From an uncultured Phycisphaerales bacterium (GTDB taxonomy: Bacteria; Planctomycetota; Phycisphaerae; Sedimentisphaerales; Anaerobacaceae), in assembly GCA_937927975.1 (NCBI GenBank), contig CALEZT010000065.1:1-45542 (forward strand): a stretch of 45,542 nt of DNA. Reading direction: 5' to 3'. Below, in pieces: positions 34,777-42,781 of this stretch. The notes below the pieces were generated by a model. The model ran no database searches. It was not told the DNA's origin and saw only the letters and a list, made by a program, of their open reading frames with translations. Every line of letters begins with the position of its first letter. Positions within the stretch are counted from its first letter, which is position 1. Made by a program: the position numbers and the translations under genes.

Positions 34777-35754
34777 ATGATGAAGAGTACAGAACTAAGT
34801 CTCACAGTGGAGCCGGCGGCCGATACTCCAAGGCCGCTGGCTCTGACGCCCGGCGAGGATTTGAGAGGGTATATCCTCACTCATCTCGGTCGGGCGGTTC
34901 TGTTTCTGATGACGCTCAGCTCCGTTCTGGCGGTGGCGCTGATCTTGCTGTTCGTCATCGTTCGCTCTTTGGGCTTCTTTTCAGGCTACAGCCTGGTGGA
35001 ATTCCTGGCGAGCCGGGATTGGCGACCGACCGCGGAGCCCCCGGTCTTCGGTTCCCTGGCGATCATCGTCGGTTCGCTCTATGTTTCGTTCACCGCCCTG
35101 GTGTTTGCGGTCCCGATCGGTCTTCTGGCGGCGGTGTTCCTCAGCGACGTTCTCTCGTGGCAGGCTCGCAACGTCGTCAAGCCTGTGGTCGAGATCCTCG
35201 CTGCGATTCCTTCCGTGGCATATGGGTTCTTCGCGGTCCTGGTCCTGGCGCCGTGGATGCAGAGAGAGTTCGGGTTCAGCACCGGGACCAATGCGTTGAA
35301 CGCCTCGCTGATCCTGGCGGTCATGGCGCTGCCGACGATCATCAGCGTCGCGGAGGATTCGATCTCCGCGATCGGGCGGGAGCTTCGCGAGGCCTCCTAC
35401 AGTTGCGGCGCGACGCGGATGGAGACGATGATCAAGGTCGTGATCCCCGCGGCCCACAGCGGCATCATCGCGGCGGTCGTGCTCGGCATGATGCGGGCCA
35501 TCGGCGAGACCATGGTCGTCTGGATGGCCTCGGGCAACGCGACCCAGATCCCCAGCCCTTGGTGGGACGTGTCGCAGTCGATCCGCACGATGACCGCGAC
35601 GATCGCAGGGGAGATGGGCGAATCGCCCGAAGGCTCGGAGCATCGCGGCGCCCTGTTCGCTGTGGGCGTGCTGCTGCTGATCCTAACCTTCGGCCTGAAC
35701 ATCGTCAGCGAGTACTTCCTCTCCAGGGCCAAGAAAGCGACGGGAAAGTCCTGA
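34777..35754 (+). CDS. pstC: Phosphate ABC transporter permease PstC
   Basis: 325 residues from the ATG at 34777; the frame is open upstream to a TTG at 34693, but that part is repeat DNA. About six transmembrane helices are visible, starting with AVLFLMTLSSVLAVALILLF. The permease signature region is ELREASYSCGATRMETMIKVVIPAAHSGIIAAV, where the EAA loop contacts PstB. A GETMVVWMASGNA segment is typical of PstC. One base separates its stop from the pstA start. Confidence 0.93.
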   Translation: MMKSTELSLTVEPAADTPRPLALTPGEDLRGYILTHLGRAVLFLMTLSSVLAVALILLFVIVRSLGFFSGYSLVEFLASRDWRPTAEPPVFGSLAIIVGSLYVSFTALVFAVPIGLLAAVFLSDVLSWQARNVVKPVVEILAAIPSVAYGFFAVLVLAPWMQREFGFSTGTNALNASLILAVMALPTIISVAEDSISAIGRELREASYSCGATRMETMIKVVIPAAHSGIIAAVVLGMMRAIGETMVVWMASGNATQIPSPWWDVSQSIRTMTATIAGEMGESPEGSEHRGALFAVGVLLLILTFGLNIVSEYFLSRAKKATGKS

Positions 35755-35755
35755 C

Positions 35756-37396
35756 ATGAATCTCAGAATCCGCGGCAAACTCGATCAGCTCTTCACAGCG
35801 GCCACCGGCCTGTCGGTTGCGCTTCTGATGCTCGTGCTCGTCGCAATCCTCGGGCCCATGCTCTATCGGGGCAGCAATGCGGTGTTCTTCCAGGGCACCG
35901 TCGAGTTCCGAAAGATGCAGCGGGACCTCTTTCGACGGGCCGACCACGCGACGCTCGACGTCGAGATCGCTCAGACCGAGGAAGTTCGCAAGCGGGTCCG
36001 CGAGCTGATCGACGAGTTCCGAAAGGGCGTCGACATCGAGGGCACGTCCAGCCAGGTGCGCGAGCTCCATCGCCGCTTCGGCGAAGAGCTGCGGTCCAAG
36101 GACATCCCCGCAGACCAGTACACACAACTGCGAAATCTGACGCGGGATATCCGCGACACCCTCCAGACCGCCTTCGCCAGGCAGGACGTCAACGAGATCC
36201 GTCCTCTGATCGAAGAGGTCCTTCGCCACGCGGACAATCCGGCGTTCGGGGGCACGTCCGCCGAGCAGTTCTTCCGGATCGCACGGGACTTCCTGACGAC
36301 GGCCGAGAAGGTCGATCTGAGCCATCAGGAAGAATACGCCCAGGCGCTGCGCGAGGTCGAGGGCATACTGTTTCATACGCAGGACCTTCCCGGCCTGCTG
36401 GGTCCGCGTCCCGATGCGCCGCAGCCTCTGCTGGTGATGCTGCGATACGGCGCGACGCGATGGGACCAGGCCCAGAAACTGCTCGACCGATTCCTGTGGG
36501 TCGAGGAGTGGGTCGAGGAAAAGCCGGGGGCGCCCCTGGTGATGCGTCGAACGCCGCGGGCCGAGCGGTTCCCGGAGGCCTTGCAGCCGTTGTTCGCCTA
36601 CGTCCAGGAGAACGCCGACCCGATGCTGCGGCCCAAGTTCACCGCCTACTGGCAGTTCTTCCTCGACGACAACGTCAACAGCCACTACTTCGGCGGAGTC
36701 GGGCCCGAGATCCTGGGAACGCTCTTGATCACGGTCGTCGGCATGCTGTTCGTGATTCCGTTGGGCGTCGTCTCCGCGGCCTACCTCGTCGAGTGCGCCT
36801 CCGACGGCCAGGTGATCCGGATCATCCGCATGTGCATCAATACGCTGGCGGGGGTCCCGAGCATCGTGTTCGGCCTGTTCGGCCTGGCGTTCTTCGTGCT
36901 GTTCCTGTTCCCCTTGCTGGGCTTTGCCCCCAAACCCTGCATCCTGGCGGCCTCGCTGACGCTGGCGGTCCTGACCTTGCCTGTGATGATCCGCGCCAGT
37001 GAGGAGGCCATCCGCGCGGTCCCGCGCTCCTATAAAGAAGGCTCTCTGGCTCTGGGGTCCAGCCGGTTCCACACCTTCATGTCCGTGACGCTTCCGGCGG
37101 CCCTGCCCGGCATCCTCACAGGCGTGATCCTGAGCCTGAGCCGAATCGCGGGCGAAACCGCGCCGATCCTGTTCACCGGCGCAGTCTCGATGGGCGACGT
37201 GCCCCGTTCCGTGTTCCATCCGACGCGGACCCTTTCCTATGGAAGCTATGACATGGCCGTGGGCGACCGCCTGGCGATGATGGTGCCGCACAACCAGTAC
37301 GGAATGGTCGTCACGCTCGTGACGCTCATCCTGATCCTCAACGCCGTGGCCATCATGCTGAGAACCCGCGTGTTCAGAAAGCTCAGAGGACAATGA
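35756..37396 (+). CDS. pstA: Phosphate ABC transporter permease PstA with large N-terminal insertion
   Basis: 546 residues against about 280-300 for ordinary PstA. After TM1 (about 18-38) comes a 270-residue soluble segment (about 45-310), rich in charged helices ([41 protein letters not shown]), predicted to be periplasmic. The normal permease core follows from [17 protein letters not shown], with the EAA-type loop [28 protein letters not shown] and [15 protein letters not shown]. Long PstA forms with an extra N-terminal domain (DUF3333 type) exist in proteobacteria; whether this insertion is related cannot be judged by eye. It overlaps pstB as ATGA. Confidence 0.93.
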   Translation: MNLRIRGKLDQLFTAATGLSVALLMLVLVAILGPMLYRGSNAVFFQGTVEFRKMQRDLFRRADHATLDVEIAQTEEVRKRVRELIDEFRKGVDIEGTSSQVRELHRRFGEELRSKDIPADQYTQLRNLTRDIRDTLQTAFARQDVNEIRPLIEEVLRHADNPAFGGTSAEQFFRIARDFLTTAEKVDLSHQEEYAQALREVEGILFHTQDLPGLLGPRPDAPQPLLVMLRYGATRWDQAQKLLDRFLWVEEWVEEKPGAPLVMRRTPRAERFPEALQPLFAYVQENADPMLRPKFTAYWQFFLDDNVNSHYFGGVGPEILGTLLITVVGMLFVIPLGVVSAAYLVECASDGQVIRIIRMCINTLAGVPSIVFGLFGLAFFVLFLFPLLGFAPKPCILAASLTLAVLTLPVMIRASEEAIRAVPRSYKEGSLALGSSRFHTFMSVTLPAALPGILTGVILSLSRIAGETAPILFTGAVSMGDVPRSVFHPTRTLSYGSYDMAVGDRLAMMVPHNQYGMVVTLVTLILILNAVAIMLRTRVFRKLRGQ

Positions 37397-38271
37397 CCGA
37401 GGAACCTGAAGATATGCAGACCACAGCGGAACACATCAGGAAGTCGGACACCCGGACCCCCCTGGCCGTCGGCAGGAGCAAAGAGCCGTCGCCTCGAGCC
37501 CAGGCCGAGGCCTGTCCGTGCGCGGTGATCCGATCCGACGCCTTCAGCCTCTACTACGGCTCGAAGGTCGGCGTCAAGAACATCACGATGGACATCTATC
37601 CCTGCTCGGTCACCGCGATCATCGGGCCCAGCGGCTGCGGCAAGAGCACCTTCCTGCGCAGCATCAACCGGATGAACGATCTGATCCCGCACGTCCGCAC
37701 CGAAGGCCGGCTCGAAGTGGACGGCCACCACATCTACGACAAGCGGACGAACCTCGTGAACCTCCGCCAGCAGGTGGGCATGGTCTTTCAAAAGCCCAAT
37801 CCCTTCCCCAAGAGCATTTTCGACAACGTCGCCTATGGCCCGCGCCTTCAAGGCGTCAAACGCAAGGACGAGCTCCAGCACATCGTCGAGCAGAGCCTCC
37901 ACGCCGCAGCCCTGTGGGACGAGGTCAAGGACGATCTGAACAAGTCGGCGCTGGCCCTCTCCGGCGGCCAACAGCAAAGGCTGTGCATCGCCCGCGCCCT
38001 GGCCACCAAGCCGCGGGTGCTCCTGATGGACGAACCCTGCTCGGCGCTGGACCCCATCGCGACCGCCAAGATCGAGGACCTCATCGGCCAGCTCCAGAGC
38101 ACCTATACGATCGTGATCGTCACGCACAATATGCAGCAGGCGGCCCGAGTCAGCGAGCGAGCGGCCTTTTTCTGCCTGGGCGAGCTGATCGAATACGACT
38201 ACACCTCCCGAATCTTCAGCAACCCCAAGAAGAAGCAGACGGAAGACTACGTCACAGGCCGATTCGGCTGA
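37393..38271 (+). CDS. pstB: Phosphate ABC transporter ATP-binding protein PstB
   Basis: 292 residues. A 45-residue N-terminal extension of low complexity precedes a standard ATPase: Walker [10 protein letters not shown] (78-86), Q loop [16 protein letters not shown], signature LSGGQQQR (189-196), Walker [13 protein letters not shown] with E214, and switch His in VTHNMQQA. It powers phosphate import through PstCA. AGAGGACA lies before the ATG, which overlaps the pstA stop. phoU, usually next, is absent; a terminator follows instead. Confidence 0.96.
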   Translation: MTEEPEDMQTTAEHIRKSDTRTPLAVGRSKEPSPRAQAEACPCAVIRSDAFSLYYGSKVGVKNITMDIYPCSVTAIIGPSGCGKSTFLRSINRMNDLIPHVRTEGRLEVDGHHIYDKRTNLVNLRQQVGMVFQKPNPFPKSIFDNVAYGPRLQGVKRKDELQHIVEQSLHAAALWDEVKDDLNKSALALSGGQQQRLCIARALATKPRVLLMDEPCSALDPIATAKIEDLIGQLQSTYTIVIVTHNMQQAARVSERAAFFCLGELIEYDYTSRIFSNPKKKQTEDYVTGRFG

Positions 38272-38324
38272 TCCCCCCTGTCACAACGCACGGGACCCTC
38301 GTTCGGGCGCCTTCGGCGCAAGAT

Positions 38325-38359
38325 AAAAGGCCGTGCGCCTGTGCAACGCACAGCCTTTT
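38325..38359. terminator. Bidirectional intrinsic terminator after pstB
   Basis: AAAAGGCCGTGCG pairs with CGCACAGCCTTTT (13 bp, one mismatch) across a 9-nt loop, 53 bp after pstB. The A-run on one side and T-run on the other make it usable from both strands. Confidence 0.85.
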
Positions 38360-39065
38360 GGTTGGAGGCCCTGTGGATGGCTCGGTCACCGCCGCAGACG
38401 CGATGCCTGCGGCAGCGGTCTCAATAGGAGAGACGCTGTTTGGGAATGTAAGCCGGATCCAAGGGTAGGGTTTGCGGGTAGATCGGCCACAGTCGCCCCG
38501 CGGCCACAAGGAAAAACGCCAAGTTCGTTGCGGGCGTCGGACACCAGAATGTCGATTGCGAGTTCCGCCAACATAGCACTCCAATTCCGCTACTCCCCTC
38601 TGACAGCGCCGCCAATCCGTCGCATGGTTAGGGTACGAGCGCGGCGTGGACTCCACCAATCGGGAAAATCCTGAATTTGCATCGAAACCGCGATATTTCT
38701 GTGGAGGTCTCGGTCGGCGGGGCCGGCGAGTCGTCGCGAGGGCCCGATGCATCGCCCGACGGGACCTGGCGTGGATCGTCCGTCGGTCAGACGACGCCAA
38801 GTCTTTTGTTTGCAGGGAGTTGCATACAGATCCTTCCCCCGGGGAAAGATCCGATGCAAGAGACGCAAGGAAGGCCGACAGGCAGACTATCACGACAGGG
38901 GATCAGGATATCCCGGCCCGGCGGGTCTCGTCTGATCGGAGGGTCTTCGTCGCGGACGAATGAGAAATGAAACGACACAAAGAGGTGAAATCAACGCAGG
39001 CACAGCAGGACCACGCTGGTCGTTACAGGCAATTTCCCTGCAACCCGTCCCGCGGCCCCAACGCC

Positions 39066-39116
39066 GCAGGACGCAAGACAGAGGACGCAGACGCACGGCG
39101 TTCTTCGTCCTCTGTC
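39066..39116. repeat. GGACGCAAGAC-type repeat with inverted arms, after rplI
   Basis: GACAGAGGACG (39077-39087) faces CGTCCTCTGTC (39106-39116) perfectly. The surrounding words GCAGGACGCAAGAC and GAGGACGCAGACGCACG match, in inverse orientation, those in the rpsF-ssb gap at 40611-40660. Being 15 bp past the rplI stop, the stem could also act as a weak terminator, but no T-run follows. Confidence 0.5.
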
Positions 39117-39131
39117 CTTCCTTCCCGCCGA

Positions 39132-39629
39132 TCAAGCCTCTTCGGCCTGCTCCTGCGACTGCTCTTCCTTGGCCTGCTCTTCGGTCTGCTCGGCCACCAC
39201 GGTGACGCGGACGGTGGCGGTCAGACCCTCGGTGAACCGCAGAGTGACCTCGTGCGCGCCGACGTTCTTGATGTGCTCGGACAGCTTGACGATCTCGTCG
39301 GCCACCTCGAAGCCCTGCGACCGCAGGTTGGCGGCGATCATCGGCTCGGTGATCGAGCCGAAGAGCACGCCCTGCTCGTTGGCCTTGGCGGCCAGGACCG
39401 CCTCGGCCCCGTTGACCGCAGCGACGGCCTTCTCGATCCGCTTGCGTTCCTGCAAACGCTGCTCGGCGCGCTTGGCCTTCTCCTGGGCGATCGAACGGAT
39501 GTTTCCGTCCGTGGCGACCTTCGCCAGGCCCTGGGGCAGCAGGTAATTCCGGGCGTAGCCCTCGGTGACGTCCACGACGTCGCCGAGCCACCCCAGCTTC
39601 TTGATATCCTCACAGAGCAATACTTTCAT
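39132..39629 (-). CDS. rplI: 50S ribosomal protein bL9
   Basis: 165 residues. The N-terminal domain has the L9 signature DIKKLGWLGDVVDVTEGYARNYLLPQGLA. A long helix (about 42-75) joins it to the C-terminal 23S rRNA-binding domain (LFGSITEPMIAANLRSQGFEV). A Glu/Gln-rich tail (EQTEEQAKEEQSQEQAEEA) adds about 15 residues to the usual length. AAGGGG lies before the ATG. It is the last gene of the rpsF-ssb-rpsR-rplI unit, 128 bp after rpsR with a foldback repeat between. Confidence 0.98.
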   Translation of the reverse strand: MKVLLCEDIKKLGWLGDVVDVTEGYARNYLLPQGLAKVATDGNIRSIAQEKAKRAEQRLQERKRIEKAVAAVNGAEAVLAAKANEQGVLFGSITEPMIAANLRSQGFEVADEIVKLSEHIKNVGAHEVTLRFTEGLTATVRVTVVAEQTEEQAKEEQSQEQAEEA

Positions 39630-39651
39630 GTCGAAACCCCTTGGAATTTTC

Positions 39652-39755
39652 CATTTACTATCTGCTATTTACTATTTCGCCTCAGCGGACGACGAAGCAC
39701 GTTCGCATGGCATCGTCTCTCAAATCGCAAATAGTAAATAGTAAATCGTAGATTG
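39652..39755. repeat. TACTATTT-type foldback repeat between rpsR and rplI
   Basis: Left arm (39652-39679) and right arm (39726-39755) are built from TATTTAC/GTAAATA words and share 13 bp exactly in inverse orientation (CTATTTACTATTT and AAATAGTAAATAG). The loop of about 46 bp is GC-rich. The element fills the whole gap inside a ribosomal-protein transcript. Confidence 0.7.
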
Positions 39756-39757
39756 AA

Positions 39758-40042
39758 TCACGTCGTGTACGGCAACAGGGCCATGAAGCGGGCCCGCTTG
39801 ATCGCGGCTTTGGCCTTCCGCTGGCAGCCGGCGCAGTTGCCGCTCCGCTTGCGGGAGTAGATCTTGCCGCGGTTGGTCAGCAGCTTCTGCAGGGTGTCGA
39901 TGTCCTTGTAATCGATGTACTTGACGCTGCCCCGGCAGAAACGGCACTGGGTCTGGTCCCGCGCGCCGGCGAATCCGGTTCTTCTTCGGTTGGTGGTGGT
40001 CCGTTGTTGTCCTGTTCTCTGTGTTCTTGGTCGCATCGCCAT
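39758..40042 (-). CDS. rpsR: 30S ribosomal protein bS18
   Basis: 94 residues. The core YIDYKDIDTLQKLLTNRGKI and GCQRKAKAAIKRARFMALLPYTT is standard S18. Two Cys pairs, CRFC and CAGC, form the zinc-ribbon variant of S18. The N-terminal 25 residues are Arg/Thr-rich. GAGGTAAGAT precedes the ATG. S18 pairs with S6 on the 30S platform. Confidence 0.97.
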   Translation of the reverse strand: MAMRPRTQRTGQQRTTTNRRRTGFAGARDQTQCRFCRGSVKYIDYKDIDTLQKLLTNRGKIYSRKRSGNCAGCQRKAKAAIKRARFMALLPYTT

Positions 40043-40132
40043 ATCTTACCTCATTTTTCAGTCAATCGTCCGTTGCCGCCAAAGGCCCGCGGGCCGGGAG
40101 AAGCCCCGCGGATCGCTCCCGGTCGGCAATGA

Positions 40133-40594
40133 TCAAAACGGGATATCATCGTCGGGCACGGGTCCGCCCGGTCGCCCGGGACCGGAGGGGCCGGCCTCGT
40201 CATAACCATAACCGCCCGCGTCGGGCTGTTCCGAGCTGCCGCCACCGCCACCGCCTGGGGCGGCGCCGCCGGGCATGAAGGTGAAGTTCTCCACCGTCAC
40301 TCGGTGCTTGCTGCGCTTGACGCCGTCCTGGCCGGTCCACTGATCGAAGGACAGGCGGCCTTCCACGAAGATCGGCCGGCCTTTCTTGAAGAACTTGTTG
40401 ATGTTCTCCGCCATCCGGCCGAACGCGCGGCAATCCACGAAACAGACTTCCTCTCGCTTCTGGCCGCTTTGGTCGTTCCACGTCCGGTTCGTCGCCAGGC
40501 CGAAATCCACCACGGCGGTCTGGCTCGGCGTGTACGAGAGCTGCGGGTCCCGCGTCAGATTGCCCATCAGCAGTATCTTGTTGAAACTTGCCAT
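40133..40594 (-). CDS. ssb: Single-stranded DNA-binding protein
   Basis: 153 residues from the ATG at 40594; longer frames lack conservation. The OB fold covers about 1-107 (MASFNKILLMGNLTRDP, FGLATNRTW, FVDCRAFGRMAENINKFFKKG, RPIFVEGRLSFDQW). A Gly/Pro-rich linker ends in the acidic tip PDDDIPF, the docking site for replication and repair proteins. It sits between rpsF and rpsR, the common bacterial order. Confidence 0.97.
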   Translation of the reverse strand: MASFNKILLMGNLTRDPQLSYTPSQTAVVDFGLATNRTWNDQSGQKREEVCFVDCRAFGRMAENINKFFKKGRPIFVEGRLSFDQWTGQDGVKRSKHRVTVENFTFMPGGAAPGGGGGGSSEQPDAGGYGYDEAGPSGPGRPGGPVPDDDIPF

Positions 40595-40610
40595 AATACC
40601 ATCCATTGCC

Positions 40611-40660
40611 CGTCGTGCAGGCTGCATCCTGCGTCTTGCGTCCCGCACGACGCGCCGCCT
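40611..40660. repeat. GGACGCAAGAC-type repeat with inverted ends, between rpsF and ssb
   Basis: CGTCGTGC (40611-40618) and GCACGACG (40645-40652) face each other around GCATCCTGCGTCTTGCGTCC. That inner part, read on the minus strand, is GGACGCAAGACGCAGGATGC, close to the copy after rplI (39066-39100). The 143-bp gap contains nothing else I can name. Confidence 0.5.
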
Positions 40661-40737
40661 GCAACGCAAAACTCAATCCTTCGGTGCTCCACCGCCTGAC
40701 TCCCATCGGGGGCCATAGAACCTCGGCTTTCCGCCGA

Positions 40738-41220
40738 TCAGCGATCGCGGTATCCGGTCCCACGACCGCCGCCGTCGAAGTCGTCCAGGCCCGGCACGTC
40801 GCTGAAGCTGCGTCGAGGCCGACGATCCCCACGGTCGTCCGCATCGTCGCGGTCCGGCGCCACTTCGATCGGGACATCGTCCTTCGGCAGGCCCTTGATG
40901 TCCGCCTCGATCAGCTCGGGCGGCCGCTTCTCGGTGCCCAGGACCAGGCAGCGCATCACCTTCTCGGACAACTGGACGTCTTTCTCGATGCCCGAGATCT
41001 TGCGGCCGTCGGCCTTGAAATAGGCCAGGATGTACGTGCCGCGCTGTTTGCGCTCGATGTCGTACGCGAGCTTCCGCTCGCCCCATTTCCGGATGGCGAC
41101 CACTTCGGCATCCGCTCGTTTGAGGATGTTCTCGATCATGGCCAGCGTACCGTCCCAGTCGGCGGTCGCCAGAGCCGAATCCACCAGAAACATCCCTTCG
41201 TATAGTCGCTTTGCAGCCAT
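40738..41220 (-). CDS. rpsF: 30S ribosomal protein bS6
   Basis: 160 residues. The ferredoxin-like S6 fold covers about 5-100 (LYEGMFLVDSA, WGERKLAYDIERKQRGTYILAYFKAD, EKVMRCLVLG). The C-terminal 55 residues are a disordered, Asp/Arg/Gly-rich tail, longer than in E. coli. GGGAGG lies about 14 bases before the ATG, further than usual. S6 and S18 can autoregulate through an mRNA leader in several bacteria. Here the 5' region instead holds a large cloverleaf. Confidence 0.96.
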   Translation of the reverse strand: MAAKRLYEGMFLVDSALATADWDGTLAMIENILKRADAEVVAIRKWGERKLAYDIERKQRGTYILAYFKADGRKISGIEKDVQLSEKVMRCLVLGTEKRPPELIEADIKGLPKDDVPIEVAPDRDDADDRGDRRPRRSFSDVPGLDDFDGGGRGTGYRDR

Positions 41221-41268
41221 TTGTTAACCTATGACCTCCCGATTGTGAATAATCCACATCTGTTAATT

Positions 41269-41448
41269 CTGGACTTCTGGAAAATGGATATTGGGCCTAC
41301 TTTAGGAAGGAAAAATCTTGTTCCTCGATTTTTCCTTCCTGAATCTTCACCGCATACGAACCAAAACCCTTGTCGATTCTTCAAGGAAATCGAAGACAGA
41401 GATTTCCTTGAAGAATATAGGCCCAGTATCCATTTTCCAGAAGTCCAG
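41269..41448. repeat. Cloverleaf-forming AT-rich element between pth and rpsF
   Basis: Outer arms 41269-41299 and 41418-41448 pair over 31 bp with one non-Watson-Crick position, which would be a G-U pair in plus-strand RNA. Inside are a perfect 14-bp hairpin (41304-41340) and a perfect 16-bp hairpin (41376-41416), both with 9-nt loops and both carrying AAGGAAA-ATC at the loop end of the stem. They are joined by a 35-nt unpaired linker. Base composition is markedly more AT-rich than the neighbours. I do not recognise the element and see no open frame or transposase in it. Confidence 0.8.
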
Positions 41449-41481
41449 TTGACGCTCAAACCAACAGGGCCGGCGTTTCGG

Positions 41482-42060
41482 TCATTGCTCCTGTACCCTG
41501 TTGAACTCATTCATCGTCTTGTTCAAACCGAACCGCAGCCAGTGCAGCACCGCGTCGCGGGCCTTGAGAATCGCGTCGTTCAGCAGCGGACGCTCCTCGG
41601 GGGCCGGACGGCCCAGCACGTAGCCGACCGCCTCGGCGCCGCTGCACTGGCCGATCCCGATCCGACAGCGAGGAAACTCGTTGGAACCGAGCTTCTCCAC
41701 GATGTCGGCCAGACCGTTGTGCCCGCCGGCCGAGCCTTTGGCCCGGATGCGAATCACGCCGGGCTCCAGGGCGCGGTCGTCCGTCACCACCATCAGGTGG
41801 CTGCGGTCCAGCTTGTAGAACCCCGCAGCGGTCGCGACGGACTCGCCGCTGCGGTTCATGAACTGCCAGGGCTTCATCAGGATCACTTTCGTGCCCTCGA
41901 AGAGCCCTTCGCCGATCCGGGCGCCGAACTTTCGCTGTTTGACCTCGATTCCCAAAACGTCCTCCAGGGCCTCGATCACTTTGAAGCCCAGGTTATGCCG
42001 CGTCTCGGCGTACTCCGAACCCGGATTTCCCAAACCAGCCACAAGTCTGAGTTCTGCCAT
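41482..42060 (-). CDS. pth: Peptidyl-tRNA hydrolase
   Basis: 192 residues. Active-site N12 is in GLGNPGSEY and H22 in TRHNLGF. A PWQFMNRSGESV segment and KGSAGGHNGL complete the substrate channel. The usual VVYDDLDL is here VVTDDRAL, a mild variation that keeps the catalytic Asp. The enzyme recycles peptidyl-tRNA dropped from ribosomes. It follows rplY by 39 bp and precedes the cloverleaf element. Confidence 0.97.
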   Translation of the reverse strand: MAELRLVAGLGNPGSEYAETRHNLGFKVIEALEDVLGIEVKQRKFGARIGEGLFEGTKVILMKPWQFMNRSGESVATAAGFYKLDRSHLMVVTDDRALEPGVIRIRAKGSAGGHNGLADIVEKLGSNEFPRCRIGIGQCSGAEAVGYVLGRPAPEERPLLNDAILKARDAVLHWLRFGLNKTMNEFNRVQEQ

Positions 42061-42099
42061 CGGTTCCGATTCCGCCGTGCAGGCGCTGCGACATTGCCG

Positions 42100-42741
42100 T
42101 TACTCGGCGCCTTCTTCGCCCTTGGGGGCCTTCTCGGTGATGACCTCGGGCGCCGCAGGCGCCTCGGCTTCGAGCTGCTCGGTCGTCTTGGCCTCGGCCA
42201 CGATGCGGCAACTGACCACCGCCGTCTCCGGCGAGCTCACGAGCTTGACGCCCTCGGGCAGCTTGATGTCGCCGGCCTTGATCGTTTCGCCGACGCCCAG
42301 GTCCTTGATGAGCACCGTGATCTTCTCCGGAATGGCGATCGCGAGACACTCGATCTCGAGGTGGTCGGTGTTCGACTCGATGACGCCGCCTTCGGACGCG
42401 CCCTTGGCGACGCCCTTGAGCTCGACCGGCACATCCACCGTGATCATTTCCGTCACGTCGACCCGCATCAGGTCCACGTGCACGACATCGCGACCGAGGT
42501 GATCGAACTGCAGCTCCTTGATGAGCATCTTCTCCGTGGACCCGCTGATCGTGATGTCCATCAACCGGTGCCCGTGGTGGATGCCTTCCAGAAAATCATG
42601 GGCATTCACGGTAATCGCGACGGGCTGTTCTTTGTGCCCGTACACGATGCACGGAATGCGGCCCTGCTTGCGAACCGCCGAAGCGGCCTTCGAGCCGATC
42701 CGCTCTCTCAACTCAGCCTCTAAAGCCAACGTCTTGTCCAT
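42100..42741 (-). CDS. rplY: 50S ribosomal protein bL25 (Ctc form)
   Basis: 213 residues from the ATG at 42741 (AGGTGAGG just upstream, which would cover an alternative GTG at 42750). The L25 5S rRNA-binding domain covers about 1-95 (RIPCIVYGHKEQPVAITVN, HVDLMRVD), and a TL5/Ctc C-terminal domain about 96-185 (DVPVELKGVAKGASEGGVIE). An Ala/Glu tail ends the protein. The prs-rplY-pth order is common in bacteria. Confidence 0.96.
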   Translation of the reverse strand: MDKTLALEAELRERIGSKAASAVRKQGRIPCIVYGHKEQPVAITVNAHDFLEGIHHGHRLMDITISGSTEKMLIKELQFDHLGRDVVHVDLMRVDVTEMITVDVPVELKGVAKGASEGGVIESNTDHLEIECLAIAIPEKITVLIKDLGVGETIKAGDIKLPEGVKLVSSPETAVVSCRIVAEAKTTEQLEAEAPAAPEVITEKAPKGEEGAE

Positions 42742-42781
42742 AAGCCTCACCTGATAAACCTATATGCCAAATCACACGCAA

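Larger units (their letters stand above)
38272..39131. other. Long region without a convincing gene, 860 bp
   Basis: After the pstB terminator there is a 7-bp hairpin (38391-38413, GCCGCAG facing CTGCGGC) and then about 500 bp where short frames exist on both strands but none shows family motifs or a good ribosome-binding site. A 64-codon minus frame (38421-38615) ending LPLDPAYIPKQRLSY reads protein-like at its C-terminus and may be a gene remnant. The right end carries the GGACGCAAGAC-type repeat. Confidence 0.45.

Noticed and set aside
38252..38893. 213-codon minus frame after pstB
   Set aside because: It crosses the pstB terminator and the end of pstB, is Arg/Pro/Ser-rich, and shows no motif or start signal.
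41229..41510. 93-codon minus frame through the cloverleaf
   Set aside because: The frame is a by-product of the inverted repeats. It has no ribosome-binding site and its residues follow the palindromes.
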